From: Phycisphaerales bacterium UBA7812
GTDB lineage: Bacteria; Planctomycetota; Phycisphaerae; Phycisphaerales; UBA1924
Length of the DNA: 7,688 nt
NCBI GenBank assembly: GCA_002480345.1
Contig: DLBY01000036.1
Coordinates: forward strand, 1-7,688
Direction: 5' to 3'
The position numbers and the translations under genes were made by a program. Shown here in pieces: positions 5,872 through 7,688 of the stretch; position 1 is the first letter of the stretch, and every line of letters begins with the position of its first letter. The notes below the pieces were generated by a model. The model saw nothing but the letters and a program-made list of their open reading frames with translations, searched no databases and was not told the DNA's origin.

Positions 5872-6408
5872 TTAATCAAGGGCGATGAAGTGGGTCTGGG
5901 TTCCTTTTCGGACCGAGACCCCGTCGTCGCGGACCTCGAGGAGTGTGAGCCCGTCGCGCGATTCGCCCGCTCGCAGGGGGTGGCCGTCGATGAGGGCGAC
6001 GCCGCCCCCGGCGCCGGTCATCACCATCGAGACGCGGTGCGTCGCTACCGGCGGGACCTCGGTCGTCATCCGGTCAGGGCCGGTCGGGCGGTCGGCTTGC
6101 GGGGAGATCGCCTCGGCGTCGACGGCGACGCTCATCGAGAGCAGCTCGCCGAACAGACCCGGGCTCGCCTCGCCCGGGGTCACCCCCTCATCGGCGGCGA
6201 GCGCATCGAGCAGGCCGTGCAACGCGTCGGGGCCTCCGCTCTCGAGTGATCCCGCGATCGCCTGTGCTTTCTTGACTTCCTGGACGACCGAGCCCAGCTC
6301 GGCGACGCCCGCGGCGGCCTTGCTGAGCAGCGTCTGATCGACGAGCAGGGCGATCCCGCCCAGCCCGGCGACCCCCAGGAGCAGTACCTTGCGATTGAGC
6401 ATCCCCAT
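5872..6408 (-). CDS. Inner-membrane HR-domain protein, PilP/GspB/GspC-like
   Basis: This 178-residue protein has one N-terminal membrane helix (about 6-25, LLLGVAGLGGIALLV) and no lipobox cysteine; there is no Cys in the visible chain. A helical periplasmic linker follows (about 28-75), then an Ala/Pro/Asp-rich region. Residues 125-178 resemble the HR/PilP fold: VALIDGHPLRAGES, then LLEVRDDGVSVRKGTQTHFI. HR domains of GspC, GspB and PilP contact the secretin, so this is probably the link from the inner-membrane complex to the outer-membrane channel. Its place directly after pilO supports a PilP role, but PilP is usually a lipoprotein, so the anchor is more like GspB/GspC. ATG at 6408 and ATG at 6402 are both possible; neither has a clear Shine-Dalgarno sequence. 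It begins 67 bases after the pilO stop. Confidence 0.7.
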   Translation of the reverse strand: MGMLNRKVLLLGVAGLGGIALLVDQTLLSKAAAGVAELGSVVQEVKKAQAIAGSLESGGPDALHGLLDALAADEGVTPGEASPGLFGELLSMSVAVDAEAISPQADRPTGPDRMTTEVPPVATHRVSMVMTGAGGGVALIDGHPLRAGESRDGLTLLEVRDDGVSVRKGTQTHFIALD

Positions 6409-6475
6409 GCCACGGACGATGCGATTCGTCGGTGGGGTGGGGCAACCCGCTTCGGGGAGAGATCCGCGCGACCGG

Positions 6476-7018
6476 TCAGTCTGTGAGGGTGATCCACTCT
6501 GCGCGGATCTGGGCCTGGACCGCGGCGCTCTGATCCGTGCGGCGGATCTCGATGTTGGTGAGTTCGAGATCGCGGGATGACTGATGGAGCGAGTGCAGGT
6601 ATCGGACGAACGACGCGAAGTCTCCACGCAGCGACATGTTGATCGGCGTCCGCGCGTACCGATCGTCCCCCGCGGCTTCGCCGGGCAGGATCGAGAGCAG
6701 GTCGAGCTCGTCGGCCTGAGCCCGCGCGACCAATTCTGCGAGGCGGGCGTTGAGCTCGCTCCGGTGGCGGAGCTGCACGGGGAGCGAGGCGGCTTCCTCC
6801 CGCTGTTGGACGAGGCGTCGTGAGGCGTCCCGCACGGCGTCCATCGCGACGCGGGTTTCCTGCTGGATGGACGCGAGTTCGACGGTCCGCTGCCTCGCGT
6901 GCTCCCGCTCCGTGATCACGGGCCCCACGGCGATCACCGCGATGCCGGTGAGCACCGCGAGCGCGATCGCCCCGCCGGCCGCGTCGATTTTCATCAACAG
7001 GTTCCGTGTGTCGCTCAT
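6476..7018 (-). CDS. pilO: PilO-like pilus alignment-complex protein
   Basis: This 180-residue bitopic inner-membrane protein has a short cytoplasmic N-terminus (MSDTRNLLMK), a membrane helix at about 14-33, and a coiled-coil region at about 36-105 (EREHARQRTVELASIQQET and onward). The periplasmic ferredoxin-like domain is at about 106-180. The stretch YARTPINMSLRGDFASFVRY (121-140) followed by LHSLHQ is the PilO signature of a beta strand then a conserved helix. PilO dimerises with PilN and connects PilM in the cytoplasm to PilP in the periplasm. The ATG at 7018 overlaps the pilN stop by ATGA, with GAGGGGG seven bases upstream. The longer frame to 7066 is rejected because it would run into pilN. 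Confidence 0.87.
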   Translation of the reverse strand: MSDTRNLLMKIDAAGGAIALAVLTGIAVIAVGPVITEREHARQRTVELASIQQETRVAMDAVRDASRRLVQQREEAASLPVQLRHRSELNARLAELVARAQADELDLLSILPGEAAGDDRYARTPINMSLRGDFASFVRYLHSLHQSSRDLELTNIEIRRTDQSAAVQAQIRAEWITLTD

Positions 7019-7608
7019 TCGGCTTCCCCCTCGTCCCGGTCGGTTGCGGGCCTTCCGAGTGTGCACCGGATCGCGAAGGTGAACGAGCCGCTGGTGCCCC
7101 GCCCGCTCCGGATGAGCTCGGTGCTGCTGAACACCTTTGATTGCTCGAGGGCGAGGACGAACTCTGTGACGCTGTTCTGGCTCGAGGTTCGTCCGTTCAG
7201 CCCGACGGTGTACGCCTTGTGGCGTTCCGATTCTCCGTCGACCGGCTCGAGCACGAAGCCGTCGAGCGTGATCGTGCCTGCGCCGACGCGGGAGATATAC
7301 GCGAGCAGGATGCTCCAGTCGGGGTGGACCGTGGCCCGCTCGTAGGCCCCGAGCCTGGCTTCGACCTTCTCGAGTTCGGACCCGATCGCCTGCTGCTCGG
7401 CGATGACCTCATCGAGGCGTGCTCGCGCGGCCTGCAGCGCCTCCGCGGTGGCGCTCCCGTCGGAGAGCAGTGTGAAGCGTGCGCCCAACGCACCGATCGC
7501 GCCCGCGAGCGCCGTCGCGAGGTTGATCCCGGTCCAGAGCACGCGCCGTTGTGAGGCGATGCGCCGGCGCCGGCGGGGCGCGGGGGTGAAGGACATCGCG
7601 TCGTTCAT
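7015..7608 (-). CDS. pilN: PilN-like pilus alignment-complex protein
   Basis: This 197-residue protein has a strongly basic cytoplasmic N-terminus (PRRRRRIASQRR, 11-22), a membrane helix at about 24-46, and a coiled coil at about 54-88. The periplasmic ferredoxin-like domain (about 95-185) contains HPDWSILLAYISRV (95-108) and ITLDGFVLEPVD. It also contains the strand-helix unit SVTEFVLALEQSKVF (146-160), typical of PilN. In characterised systems PilN binds PilM through an N-terminal INLLP-type motif; here the equivalent segment reads SFTPAPRR, so the motif is degenerate. The ATG at 7608 has GGAG seven bases upstream and forms an ATGA overlap with the preceding PilM-like stop. Its own stop overlaps pilO by ATGA. 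The family call is firm from structure-pattern and gene order. Confidence 0.87.
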   Translation of the reverse strand: MNDAMSFTPAPRRRRRIASQRRVLWTGINLATALAGAIGALGARFTLLSDGSATAEALQAARARLDEVIAEQQAIGSELEKVEARLGAYERATVHPDWSILLAYISRVGAGTITLDGFVLEPVDGESERHKAYTVGLNGRTSSQNSVTEFVLALEQSKVFSSTELIRSGRGTSGSFTFAIRCTLGRPATDRDEGEAE

Positions 7609-7688
7609 GCGGCGGCTCCCTTCGGCGTTGCGGCACTGCCGGCGATGCCGTGCGCGGCGAGCGCCGAGGCGATCGCGAAACACGGCCC
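7605..7688 (-). CDS. pilM: Probable PilM C-terminal tail (gene runs off the right edge)
   Basis: Only the last 27 codons plus stop are visible. The frame reads FAIASALAAHGI near the edge, then a Gly/Ala-rich tail ending KGAAA. The FAIASALA stretch resembles the final helix of PilM-type actin-like ATPases, which usually end in an Ala-rich helix of this kind. The TGA overlaps the pilN start as ATGA, the classic pilM-pilN junction. PilM is the cytoplasmic actin-like member of the alignment complex. With so little sequence, the call rests mainly on the order PilM-PilN-PilO. Confidence 0.6.
   Translation of the reverse strand, partial: GPCFAIASALAAHGIAGSAATPKGAAA
7616..7619 (-). promoter_or_regulatory. 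Ribosome binding site fixing the pilN start
   Basis: GGAG on the minus strand, seven bases before the ATG at 7608, within the end of the PilM-like frame. It supports 7608 over the longer in-frame ORF from 7683. Confidence 0.6.

Noticed and set aside
416..7676. Seven copies of the palindrome GCGATCGC (starting at 416, 2120, 4643, 5137, 6254, 6963, 7669), like the HIP1 element of cyanobacteria
   Set aside because: Assuming 68% GC, base composition alone predicts well under one copy, but six of the seven encode Ala-Ile-Ala with the preferred codons GCG ATC GC. Codon preference explains most of the excess.

Overview
This high-GC window (about 65-70% by eye) most resembles a Planctomycetota chromosome, perhaps Phycisphaerae. 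That assignment is an inference from the Planctomycete-style pilin and HD-GYP proteins and from the layout of the assembly genes; no rRNA or other taxonomic marker is present.

Left part, positions 1-2353. A partial minus-strand gene of unknown function (1-302) runs off the left edge. A 165-base divergent gap separates it from a plus-strand pair: a stand-alone response-regulator receiver protein (468-881) and, overlapping by one base, a GAF-HD-GYP protein (881-2353) predicted to hydrolyse cyclic di-GMP. Together they look like an RpfG-type output device split into two polypeptides.

Right part, positions 2422-7688, is one tightly packed minus-strand cluster, so it reads from right to left: the C-terminal tail of a probable PilM (7605-7688), PilN (7015-7608), PilO (6476-7018), a PilP/GspB/GspC-like HR-domain protein (5872-6408), a 131-base gap, a GspG-type major pilin (5264-5740), a GspH/FimT-like minor pilin (4719-5240), a PilW/GspJ-like minor pilin (4204-4722), a PilV/GspI-like minor pilin (3573-4214) and finally a PilX/GspK-like protein carrying a large laminin-G/concanavalin-like domain (2422-3576). 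Many junctions are 4-base ATGA overlaps. This is the inner-membrane alignment complex plus the filament subunits of a type IV pilus or type II secretion machine. The ATPases, platform protein, prepilin peptidase and secretin are not in the window.

The two blocks converge across a 68-base spacer with small hairpins. A working model is that the PilMNOP-like complex supports a pseudopilus whose shaft is the GspG-like subunit and whose tip is made of the four minor subunits, with the LamG protein exposed at the end as a binding module. The nearby c-di-GMP hydrolase could tune the system, but that link rests only on proximity. No tRNA, rRNA, CRISPR array, transposon or attachment site was seen.
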